A stretch of 5,970 bases of DNA from CBDVAK01 sp965371945 (GCA_965371945.1 CBDVAK010000228.1:1-5970), one strand, 5' to 3'; shown: positions 1 to 5,904, numbered from the stretch's first letter. The notes: generated by a model from the sequence alone, not told the origin. Program-made: numbers and translations.

Positions 1-2
1 CG

Positions 3-128
3 ATTCCGGCGGCGATCGCTGTCTGGGCACTGGTCAGCAAACGGGTGTTCGCGGTTTACCTGGCGCTGGGGCTGATCGGCTCGATGCTGGCGGGTTATGC
101 CTACCAGTTCAGTGGCGGGGTGGTCTGA
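3..128 (+). CDS. C-terminal end of a membrane permease-like protein (5' truncated)
   Basis: The frame running into the TGA at 126-128 is open from the window edge and encodes about 41 residues: IPAAIAVWALVSKRVF, then a hydrophobic stretch ending GSMLAGYAYQF and SGGVV. The second half reads as one transmembrane helix (AVYLALGLIGSMLAGYAY), and the first half as the end of another helix closed by a basic SKR turn. This layout, with a final helix carrying a G-x-x-x-A-G-Y type end, resembles the C-terminus of the YraQ/ArsP-type (DUF318) permeases. That assignment rests on a short, low-complexity tail and is tentative. It is followed by 85 nt before the start of the META-domain gene on the same strand, so the two could be cotranscribed, but nothing seen here links their functions. 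Confidence 0.5.
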   Translation: MPAAIAVWALVSKRVFAVYLALGLIGSMLAGYAYQFSGGVV

Positions 129-146
129 GGTGATGGATACAGCGGG

Positions 147-175
147 TTGACCCTGGATCCGAAACCATCCAAATT
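147..175 (+). promoter_or_regulatory. Weak candidate sigma-70 promoter upstream of the META-domain gene
   Basis: TTGACC at 147-152 matches five of six bases of the -35 consensus. With a 17-nt spacer the -10 position falls on CAAATT (170-175), which matches only three of six. The site sits between the permease-like stop codon (128) and the META gene start (214), where a promoter would be expected, but the poor -10 makes it speculative. Cotranscription from the upstream gene is equally possible. Confidence 0.2.
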
Positions 176-213
176 CACGGTTGAAGTCACCACGCCGGGA
201 GCGAATTGCGGAG

Positions 214-1005
214 ATGAGTCGCGTGAAACGATTGCTGTTATGCCTGACATTGCTGGCTACCCTGTTACTGACAGTGCCGTTGACGCAGGCCGAAACCGTG
301 AATCTGGAAGACACTGACTGGAGGCTGGTGAGCCTTGCCGACGACAATGGCGCTTTGCTGCCGGTCGCCGAGGGCGTCTCGGCCGGGGTTCGCTTCGCTG
401 GTGGAAAGTTGAGCGGCAAGGCCGGTTGCAACAGCTTTTTTGGTCAGTATCAGCGCTCGCAACCGGGGCAGGTTTCGATTGGCGAGCAGATCGGCTCGAC
501 GATGATGGGTTGTCCACCGCCACTGGCCGAGCTGGAACAACGATACCTGGCACTGCTGCCGCAAATGGTGGCATACCATATCGACGGCGATGCCCTGGTG
601 ATGATGGACCCGCAAGGTGGGGAACGGCTGGCCTACGAAGTCGTGGTGCCGCTGACGCTGGAGGGGGTCGACTGGCAGGCCACGGGTATCAATAACGGCC
701 GCGGCGGGGTGGTGAATACCATCACCACCGAGCGGTCCACGGCTCGATTCGAGAACGGTGAGGTCAGTGGTAACGCCGGTTGCAACCGCTACTCCGCTGG
801 TTACACGCTGGCAGACGGGAAGCTCAGTGTTGGTCCGGCGCGCAGCACCCGAATGATGTGTGCCGAGCCTGGATTGATGGACCAGGAGCAGCAGTTCCTG
901 GCGGCACTGGCCAGGTCACGGGTGGTGCAGTTGCGGGAGCGGACGCTGCAATTGCGCGATGAGGACGGTGCTCTGCAGATCGGATTTACAGCTTCGGCTG
1001 AGTGA
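214..1005 (+). CDS. Exported protein with two tandem META (HslJ-like) domains
   Basis: The encoded protein is 263 aa when started at ATG 214. A TTG 33 nt upstream is in frame, but the ATG places a basic MSRVKR head directly before a leucine-rich core (residues 7-24) and a Sec cleavage site TQA|E after residue 26. There is no convincing lipobox. GGGAG at 197-201 lies 12 nt upstream of the ATG, rather far for a ribosome binding site. The mature part contains two copies of the META domain, about residues 30-142 and 149-260. Each has a D-W entry strand (W36, W154), the family hallmark G-x-A-G-C-N (residues 68-73 and 186-191), and a later T-x-M-x-C type motif (TMMGC 96-100; TRMMC 212-216). The cysteine pairs C72/C100 and C190/C216 are equivalent in the two repeats and could form disulfides in the periplasm. 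META proteins such as HslJ are linked to novobiocin and stress resistance, but their biochemical role is unsettled, so no function is claimed. The gene converges on the pobA operon. Confidence 0.85.
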   Translation: MSRVKRLLLCLTLLATLLLTVPLTQAETVNLEDTDWRLVSLADDNGALLPVAEGVSAGVRFAGGKLSGKAGCNSFFGQYQRSQPGQVSIGEQIGSTMMGCPPPLAELEQRYLALLPQMVAYHIDGDALVMMDPQGGERLAYEVVVPLTLEGVDWQATGINNGRGGVVNTITTERSTARFENGEVSGNAGCNRYSAGYTLADGKLSVGPARSTRMMCAEPGLMDQEQQFLAALARSRVVQLRERTLQLRDEDGALQIGFTASAE

Positions 1006-1013
1006 CGCTCGCC

Positions 1014-1176
1014 TTAGGCGATTGGCGGAAACAAAGCTACCTGATTGCGCAGAATATTCGTTCGTATTCAAGGCGCGGCAGCAAGAGCATAGCAAGGCTA
1101 TGTGAGGGCTGTCGCAACGCGGAAGACGGGCGAAAAGATAAGCACGCTGGTAGCTTTGTTGACAGAAATCGCCTTA
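1014..1176. repeat. MITE-like palindromic intergenic element with inverted ends and TTA flanks
   Basis: Between the stop codons of two convergent genes lies a 157-bp unit (1017-1173) that is symmetric about position 1095. The left end is GGCGATT (1017-1023), six unpaired bases, then AACAAAGCTACC (1030-1041). The right end is the exact complement: GGTAGCTTTGTT (1149-1160), six bases, AATCGCC (1167-1173). The inner pairs share the same axis without gaps: GCGGCAGC (1075-1082) with GCTGTCGC (1108-1115), pairing fully if one G-U is allowed, and CATAGC (1088-1093) with GCTATG (1097-1102) around a 3-nt loop. TTA flanks both sides (1014-1016 and 1174-1176), as a target-site duplication would. It has no coding capacity of its own. 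It may be a non-autonomous mobile element or a dispersed extragenic repeat, and as RNA it would fold into a long hairpin that could end transcription from both sides. Copy number cannot be judged from one window. Confidence 0.7.
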
Positions 1177-2343
1177 GTAGGGTAGACCCACATAGTTCTC
1201 GGCCAACGCGGTCATGGCGGCGCGGGAACCCAGCAGATAGTCGAGGTCGGCCGCCTGTATACGCTCACCGAATGGGTCGTCGCTGCGGAAACGGTGTAGC
1301 AGCGAGGTCATCCACCAGGAAAAGCGCTCCGCTTTCCATACCCGTCGCAGGCAATCGTCTGAGTAGTGCTCCATCAGCGTGTCATCGCCCGACTGGTACC
1401 AGGCGATCAATGCCCGAGACAGATAGTGAATGTCGGAAGCCGCCAGATTGAGTCCCTTGGCGCCGGTCGGCGGCACGATGTGGGCGGCGTCCCCGGCCAG
1501 GAACAGACGCTGGTAGCGCATGGGTTCGGCCACGAAGCTGCGCAATGGCGCAATACTCTTTTCGATCGACGGGCCGGTTACCAGGCCGGCGGCGGTATCC
1601 GCGGGCAGTCGCGCGCGCAGCTCCGCCCAGAATGCCTCATCGGACCAGCCGGCGGGATCCTCGTCGGCCCCTACCTGCACGTAGTAACGGCTCAATCGGG
1701 CCGAGCGCATGCTGCACAGGGCGAAGCCACGCGGGTGGTGTACATAGATCAGTTCGTTGGAAACCGGCGGTGTTTCCGACAAGACACCCAGCCAGCCGAT
1801 CGGGTAGGTGCGCTCGAACTCGGTCAGCACGCCGGGCGGGATGCTGTGGCGGCTGACACCGTGGTAACCGTCGCAGCCGGCGATGTAGTCGCAATGCAGC
1901 GTTTGCATCCCGCTACTGTCACGAAACCTGACCGAGGGTTGGTTGCTGTCGAGATCGTGTAGGGTGACCTCTTCCACTTGGTCGACCAATGTGCCGCCCA
2001 TGTTATTGCGGGCATCCATGAGGTCGCGGGTGATCTCGGTCTGACCGTACACGGTGACACCGCTTCCTGTCAGCCCTTGCAGATCGATGCGATGCCGGCG
2101 GCCTTCAAACGCGATGTCGAAGCCATCGTGGTGCTGGCCCTCGCGCTCCATCCTCCCGTGCACGCCGGCCAGGCGCAGCAGGTCCACTGTGCCTTGTTCC
2201 AGCACGCCCGCGCGGATGCGCCCGAGCACGTGGGCACGGCTGCGGCGTTCCAGTATCACGCTGGCTATGCCCTGCAGGTGCAGCAGTTGCGAAAGCAGCA
2301 GGCCGGATGGACCGCCACCAATGATGGCGACCTGTGTTTGCAT
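1174..2343 (-). CDS. pobA: 4-hydroxybenzoate 3-monooxygenase (p-hydroxybenzoate hydroxylase)
   Basis: This is an FAD-dependent cytoplasmic monooxygenase that converts 4-hydroxybenzoate, NAD(P)H and O2 to protocatechuate, the substrate of PcaGH encoded upstream. The 389-aa product matches the Pseudomonas fluorescens enzyme (394 aa) closely along its whole length. It shows the FAD dinucleotide motif GGGPSG (9-14), LGRIRAG (40-46, with R42 and R44), CDG (157-159), and GDAAHIVPPTGAKGLNLA near 284-301. Residues equivalent to the substrate and catalytic Tyr201, Ser212, Arg214, Tyr222 and Tyr385 are present one position earlier (Y200, S211, R213, Y221, Y384). The second of two adjacent ATGs (2343) was chosen because it gives the family N-terminus M-x-T-Q-V-A-I-I-G; the first (2346) would add one Met. 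Both overlap the pcaB stop, with GGAAAG at 2358-2353 as a likely ribosome binding site, so translation is probably coupled. Helix-2 residue Tyr38 is His here. It is the last gene of the operon. Confidence 0.96.
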   Translation of the reverse strand: MQTQVAIIGGGPSGLLLSQLLHLQGIASVILERRSRAHVLGRIRAGVLEQGTVDLLRLAGVHGRMEREGQHHDGFDIAFEGRRHRIDLQGLTGSGVTVYGQTEITRDLMDARNNMGGTLVDQVEEVTLHDLDSNQPSVRFRDSSGMQTLHCDYIAGCDGYHGVSRHSIPPGVLTEFERTYPIGWLGVLSETPPVSNELIYVHHPRGFALCSMRSARLSRYYVQVGADEDPAGWSDEAFWAELRARLPADTAAGLVTGPSIEKSIAPLRSFVAEPMRYQRLFLAGDAAHIVPPTGAKGLNLAASDIHYLSRALIAWYQSGDDTLMEHYSDDCLRRVWKAERFSWWMTSLLHRFRSDDPFGERIQAADLDYLLGSRAAMTALAENYVGLPY

Positions 2344-3686
2344 CATCCCGGGCTTTCCGTAGCGGCGCGCACGACTCGGTCGATCATGCACCCGCTGGTG
2401 CCGAGGTATGCGCGTGGATCGGCAAGCCGCTGCCAGTCGATCGGTGCCTCAGTCGATTCTTGCAGTATTGTCAGCATGTCCCGACCGTGGTCGCGGCTTG
2501 CCTGACAGGCACGCTGTACCGCCGCCCTGGCTTGGTGCATCGGCATGATCTCGGTCAGCGTCAGGGTGGCGGCCTCGGCGAGCACCAGGCCGCGTGATGA
2601 TTGCAAATTTTCAAGCATGCGTCGGGGGTCGATCCGCAGCCGGGCGATCAGGCGTTCGGCGTTGCGCAGGGCAGCGCCAGTGCATACCACCATCGGTGGC
2701 AGCGTCAGCCACTCCAGCATCCAGCCAGCGCCACCGCGCTCGTGCTCCTGGATCTGTGCCTGGTGCAGTGCCGCGACCTGGGTGGCGTTGAATCGTGCGG
2801 CGGTGATTAGCGTCTCACTGATCACCGGGTTGGATTTGTGCGGCATGGCACTGGAGCCGCCGTGTCCCGGTTCATCGCTTTCACGAACCTCCCCCACCTC
2901 GGTTTGCGACATCAGCGCCAGATCCTGCCCCAGTTTGCCGAGGCTGCCGGTTACCAGCGACAGCCAGCCCGCCAGTTCCGCCAGGTTGTCGCGCTGGTTG
3001 TGCCAGGGTGCGAGCGGTTCGCCCAGGTGCAATTCCTCAGCTAGCTTGCGGGCCACTTCCAGACCACGATCACCGAGCGCCGCCAGGGTGCCGGCAGCAC
3101 CTCCGAACTGCAATACCAGCAGCCGCGGAAGCAGTTCCCGCAGCCGTTGTCGATGGCGGATCAGCGGCAGCGTCCAGCCCGCGACCTTCAAGCCGAAACG
3201 AGTGGGCAGGGCCTGTTGGCCGCGCGTGCGCGCCACCATCAGGGTATCGCGGTGACGATCCGCCAGGGTGGCAAGGTGCCGGATCAGCGTAGTCAGTGTG
3301 GTTTCGAGGATCCGCAAGGCCCGGCGCAATGACAGTATCAGTGCGCTGTCCACGATATCCTGCGAGGTCGCACCACGATGCACGAATCCAGCGCTACGTT
3401 CATCGAGACCGGCCCGCAATTGCCCCAGCAGTGCCACCATGGGTATCCCGGACTCTAAGGTTCCCAGCCCCAGTTTCACCAAGTCGGGCTCCAAATCCCG
3501 GCATGCGGCCTCGATTGTGGCGGCGGCATCGGCCGGTATGATCCCCAGCCGTCCCTGCACCCGGGCCAGCGCGGCCTCCACCGTCAGCATGGCCTCCACC
3601 TGGGCCTGATCCGAGAACAGCTCCCGCAACTCCGGGTCCGCCAGCAACGGTCCATAGATGGCGGAATCGAGGGCACTCGCACTCAT
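2343..3686 (-). CDS. pcaB: 3-carboxy-cis,cis-muconate cycloisomerase
   Basis: PcaB closes 3-carboxy-cis,cis-muconate, the product of PcaGH, to 4-carboxymuconolactone in the protocatechuate branch of the beta-ketoadipate pathway. The 447-aa protein belongs to the fumarase/aspartase superfamily. It has the signature GSSAMPHKSNP at residues 277-287, whose mobile-loop serine is catalytic in relatives, GATSQD at 105-110, and RLLVLQFGGAAGTLAALG near 188-205, which is nearly identical in Pseudomonas PcaB (about 450 aa). ATG 3686 was chosen because MSASALDSAIYG aligns with the family N-terminus. An in-frame ATG at 3728 would add 14 residues but has no better ribosome binding site; AGAAGA ahead of 3686 is itself weak. 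At the superfamily motif where Pseudomonas has RTWLQHATP, this protein has RTRGQQALP (153-161). A 49-nt gap follows the BKACE gene, and its stop overlaps the pobA start (ATGATG). Confidence 0.94.
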   Translation of the reverse strand: MSASALDSAIYGPLLADPELRELFSDQAQVEAMLTVEAALARVQGRLGIIPADAAATIEAACRDLEPDLVKLGLGTLESGIPMVALLGQLRAGLDERSAGFVHRGATSQDIVDSALILSLRRALRILETTLTTLIRHLATLADRHRDTLMVARTRGQQALPTRFGLKVAGWTLPLIRHRQRLRELLPRLLVLQFGGAAGTLAALGDRGLEVARKLAEELHLGEPLAPWHNQRDNLAELAGWLSLVTGSLGKLGQDLALMSQTEVGEVRESDEPGHGGSSAMPHKSNPVISETLITAARFNATQVAALHQAQIQEHERGGAGWMLEWLTLPPMVVCTGAALRNAERLIARLRIDPRRMLENLQSSRGLVLAEAATLTLTEIMPMHQARAAVQRACQASRDHGRDMLTILQESTEAPIDWQRLADPRAYLGTSGCMIDRVVRAATESPG

Positions 3687-3691
3687 CGGTA

Positions 3692-3715
3692 CTATCTTCT
3701 GCTCTGACAGAATAG
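3692..3715 (-). other. Small hairpin in the pcaB leader
   Basis: The 49-nt gap between the BKACE and pcaB genes is the widest in the operon. It contains an inverted repeat: CAGAA/TTCTG arms (3708-3712 and 3697-3701) around a 6-nt loop, extended by TAG/CTA (3713-3715 and 3692-3694) past a 2-nt bulge. On the minus strand the 3' arm includes the weak AGAAG Shine-Dalgarno sequence, so folding could damp pcaB translation or mark an RNA processing site. There is no U-run, so it is not a typical terminator. A stem this short can arise by chance. Confidence 0.3.
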
Positions 3716-3735
3716 AACGCGAAACCATCGCAGAT

Positions 3736-4563
3736 TCATGCCGGCAGCCCCAGCAGTTCCCTGGCCTCCCCGGCGGTGGCGGGTCTGGCGTCATATTGCC
3801 GGCACAACTCGGCCGCCATGGTCACCAGTTCCGCATTGCTGTCAGCGAGCCGTTCCCTGCTGGCGCGGACATTGTCTTCCAGCCCGGTGCGCAGGTGACC
3901 ACCCAGTTCCAGCGACCAGTGTTGTAACTGCGCCTGGTTGCGGCCGATCCCGGCGGCGGTCCAACTGGCGCCGGGCAGGATCTCGTTCAATTCCGAGACC
4001 ATGAAAGCCAGTATCTCGCGTCGTGCCGGCAGCGCGTTCCTCAAACCCATCACGAACTGCACGTGCAGCGACTCACGCAGCAGACCTCGATCGAGCAAAT
4101 CGCGGGCGTTGTAGAGCATGGCCAGATCGAACACCTCAATCTCGGGTTTGATGCCGTGCTCCAGCATGGTGCGGGCGAGGCTGTCCACCAGCTCCGGCGG
4201 GTTTTCGTAGATCGAGGTAGGGAAGTTGACCGAACCGGTGGCCAGCGAGGCCATGTCCGGTCCCAGACTCAGCGCCTGCCCCCGCTGTTCGTGGCCGCGG
4301 CCGCGACCACCGGTCGAGAACTGGATGATCATCCCCGGGCAGCGGGCGCGGATACCTTCCTGAACCTCGCGAAAGGACGCCACCGAGGAAGAGGGCGTCT
4401 GATCGGGGTTGCGCACATGGATGTGCACCAGCGAAGCGCCAGCCTCGAAGGCCTCGCGGGTCGAAGCTATCTGCTCGTCGGGGCTGATCGGCACCGCAGG
4501 GTTATCCTGCTTGCGCGGCAGTGACCCGGTGATGGCCACCGCGATGACCACTGGCCGCGTCAT
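3736..4563 (-). CDS. Beta-keto acid cleavage enzyme (BKACE, DUF849), possibly acting on beta-ketoadipate
   Basis: BKACE enzymes are Zn-dependent TIM-barrel proteins that react a beta-keto acid with acetyl-CoA to give acetoacetate and a new acyl-CoA. The founding member, Kce, acts on 3-keto-5-aminohexanoate in lysine fermentation. This 275-aa protein shows family motifs in order: ITGSLPRKQDNPAVPISPDE (11-30), HIHVRN (47-52), QFSTGGRGRG (81-90), MASLATGSVNF (104-114), E143, and R-T-G-L-E-D-N (225-231). H47, H49 and E229 correspond to the zinc ligands of Kce; S83, R225 and D230 correspond to its active-site residues. The usual HVRD motif reads HVRN. ATG 4563 was chosen over upstream in-frame codons because it starts at the conserved barrel strand and has GGGAG 8 nt upstream (4576-4572). 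The gene starts 22 nt after pcaG and ends 49 nt before pcaB. No lysine-fermentation genes are nearby. From context I infer beta-ketoadipate as substrate, giving succinyl-CoA; the sequence alone does not prove it. Databases often call such genes 3-keto-5-aminohexanoate cleavage protein. Confidence 0.9.
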   Translation of the reverse strand: MTRPVVIAVAITGSLPRKQDNPAVPISPDEQIASTREAFEAGASLVHIHVRNPDQTPSSSVASFREVQEGIRARCPGMIIQFSTGGRGRGHEQRGQALSLGPDMASLATGSVNFPTSIYENPPELVDSLARTMLEHGIKPEIEVFDLAMLYNARDLLDRGLLRESLHVQFVMGLRNALPARREILAFMVSELNEILPGASWTAAGIGRNQAQLQHWSLELGGHLRTGLEDNVRASRERLADSNAELVTMAAELCRQYDARPATAGEARELLGLPA

Positions 4564-4571
4564 GCGGAGTT

Positions 4572-4576
4572 CTCCC
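4572..4576 (-). promoter_or_regulatory. Ribosome binding site of the BKACE gene
   Basis: GGGAG on the minus strand lies 8 nt before ATG 4563, inside the 22-nt gap after the pcaG stop. It decides the start of the BKACE gene: the in-frame codons further upstream would run into the pcaG coding sequence and would add residues not typical of the family. Confidence 0.65.
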
Positions 4577-4585
4577 GCCACCGGT

Positions 4586-5182
4586 TCAACAGTCGAAGAA
4601 CACGGTTTCCCGTGCACCCTGCAGGCGAATATCGAATCGGTACAGTGGAGTTTCCCCGTCAACTTCGCGAGCAGCGATCAAGGTGTCGCGGCGTCGCGGG
4701 TTTTCCACCAGCGCCAGCACCGGGTCGCTGGCGTTGGCTTCGGCCTCATCGTCGAAATAAAGCCTCGTGTGGAGACCGATATTGATGCCGCGGGCAAACA
4801 CCATCACGGAGATATGTGGCGCCATGAGGCGACCGTCATGGTTGGTTACCGGACCCGGTTTGACGGTCTCGAACCACCATAGCCCGGTTTCGAAATCGGC
4901 AACGGCCCGTCCGAAACCGGTGAATCCGGCATCGCCGGCGCCGTAGTAACGGCCTTGTTCGTCGGCTTGCCAGATCTCTATCTGCGCATCGCGAACCGGG
5001 CTGTCCAGCCCGTCGACCACGGTGCCTTCGATACGGATACGCTGGTCTGCGTCGGTGAGTTGGTTACCGGGACCCGCCCAGTCGCAGTCGATACCGGCGG
5101 CGGCGGGCATCATGCCGATGTGCAGATACGGCCCCGCGGTTTGCGAGGCGGTTTCGGGGAGTAGCTTGCCGGGGTCGTTCAC
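4586..5182 (-). CDS. pcaG: Protocatechuate 3,4-dioxygenase, alpha subunit
   Basis: PcaG pairs with PcaH to form the non-heme Fe(III) intradiol dioxygenase that cleaves protocatechuate to 3-carboxy-cis,cis-muconate. The 198-aa product has the usual length (about 200 aa) and the alpha-subunit landmarks: LLPETASQTAGPYLHIG (7-23), EIWQADEQGRY (69-79), ETVKPGPV (105-112), APHISVMVFARGIN (121-134), HTRLYFDDEAEAN (138-150), and a C-terminus YRFDIRLQGARETVFFD (181-197). As in other alpha subunits, the iron ligands are supplied by PcaH. The start is GTG at 5182, which overlaps the pcaH stop in a GTGA arrangement. GGAGGG (5191-5186) stands just upstream, and the next in-frame Met (residue 24) would remove the conserved substrate-side N-terminal segment. 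Tight coupling to pcaH fits the need for equal amounts of the two subunits. Confidence 0.96.
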   Translation of the reverse strand: MNDPGKLLPETASQTAGPYLHIGMMPAAAGIDCDWAGPGNQLTDADQRIRIEGTVVDGLDSPVRDAQIEIWQADEQGRYYGAGDAGFTGFGRAVADFETGLWWFETVKPGPVTNHDGRLMAPHISVMVFARGINIGLHTRLYFDDEAEANASDPVLALVENPRRRDTLIAAREVDGETPLYRFDIRLQGARETVFFDC

Positions 5183-5904
5183 ATTCCCTCCGGGCGGTTT
5201 TCGAAGAAAGTCTGTTTACGCCCGCGCAGTACCATGTCGAAGCGGTAGGCGAGTGCATCGAAAGGTGCGCTGGCGGTTCTGTCCAGAGTGGCGACCAGTC
5301 GCTGACGCGCCCCGGCATCCGCGACGCTGTTGAAGATCGGGCAGCCGGGCAGCAGTGGGTCGCCTTCGAAGTACATCTGGGTGATCAGCCGTGTGGCCAG
5401 CGCCGGGCCGAACAGCGAAAAGTGTATGTGAGCGGGGCGCCAGTCATCGACCCGGTTGGGCCACGGATAGGCGCCGGGTTTCAACGTTCGCAGCCGGTAC
5501 CAGCCATCGCTGTCGGTCAGACAGCGCCCGTAGCCACTGAAATTGGGGTCCAGAGGCGCCTGATAGCGATCGTTGACGTGACGATAGCGCCCGCCCGCGT
5601 TGGCCTGCCAGACTTCGACCAGAGTGGCGGCCAGAGCGCGGCCGTTCTGGTCGATGACCCGCCCGTGTACCAGGATGCGTTCCCCGATCGGCTCGCCGTC
5701 GACACAGGCGTTGCGGAGCAGATCGTTGTCCAACGGTCTGATGTCGCTGTCGTCGAACACCGGGCCGGTCAGCTCCGACAGCGTCTGACGCATGGCCAGC
5801 AGAGGCTGTTGCGGCGCCCGCAGTATGCTGGTCTTGTAGCCGGGGTGCAGCGCGGGTGGATGCATGCTGCGGTCGCGGGGCATGAAATCGCCGCTATAGC
5901 TCAT
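5179..5904 (-). CDS. pcaH: Protocatechuate 3,4-dioxygenase, beta (iron-binding) subunit
   Basis: PcaH carries the catalytic ferric ion of protocatechuate 3,4-dioxygenase. The 241-aa protein matches the length and motifs of Pseudomonas PcaH: the N-terminal HPPALHPGYKTSI (15-27), VEVWQANAGGRYRHVNDRY (96-114), LDPNFSGYGRCLTDSDG (118-134), LKPGAYPW (141-148), DWRPAHIHF (154-162), and QMYFEGDPLLPGCPI. All four iron ligands can be placed: Y107, Y146, H159 and H161 (equivalents of Tyr408, Tyr447, His460 and His462 in P. putida numbering). R156 matches the conserved active-site arginine Arg457. ATG 5904 is preferred over Met8 (5883) because AAGGAG lies 7 nt upstream. The stop TGA overlaps the pcaG GTG start. 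The last base of the preceding frame's stop lies 3 nt upstream of the ATG, so pcaH is probably internal to the operon rather than its first gene. Confidence 0.97.
   Translation of the reverse strand: MSYSGDFMPRDRSMHPPALHPGYKTSILRAPQQPLLAMRQTLSELTGPVFDDSDIRPLDNDLLRNACVDGEPIGERILVHGRVIDQNGRALAATLVEVWQANAGGRYRHVNDRYQAPLDPNFSGYGRCLTDSDGWYRLRTLKPGAYPWPNRVDDWRPAHIHFSLFGPALATRLITQMYFEGDPLLPGCPIFNSVADAGARQRLVATLDRTASAPFDALAYRFDMVLRGRKQTFFENRPEGM

Noticed and set aside
1088..1102. Intrinsic terminator from the CATAGC/GCTATG hairpin alone
   Set aside because: The stem is only 6 bp with moderate GC and no U-run follows on either strand; it is better described as the tip of the larger palindrome.
1002..1451. 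Open frame on the + strand running through the palindrome into pobA
   Set aside because: It crosses the repeat and lies antisense to the conserved PobA C-terminus; it has no recognisable protein features and is best explained by high GC content.
1978..2505. Long + strand open frame opposite pobA and pcaB
   Set aside because: Both genes on the minus strand are firmly identified by conserved motifs; the antisense frame shows no family resemblance.
2545..3255. 236-codon + strand open frame opposite pcaB
   Set aside because: Its composition (Ser, Arg, Pro and Ala rich) is typical of an antisense shadow of a GC-rich gene, and it covers the PcaB signature region.
3687..3794. Upstream extension of pcaB to 3794 or 3728
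   Set aside because: The extension to 3794 would overlap the BKACE coding end and adds a proline-rich segment absent from PcaB. The start at 3728 lacks a ribosome binding site and adds residues not found in relatives.
3736..4563. Lysine fermentation role (3-keto-5-aminohexanoate cleavage) for the BKACE gene
   Set aside because: No lysine aminomutase or other lysine-fermentation genes are nearby; all neighbours belong to the protocatechuate pathway, so the usual database name is probably misleading here.
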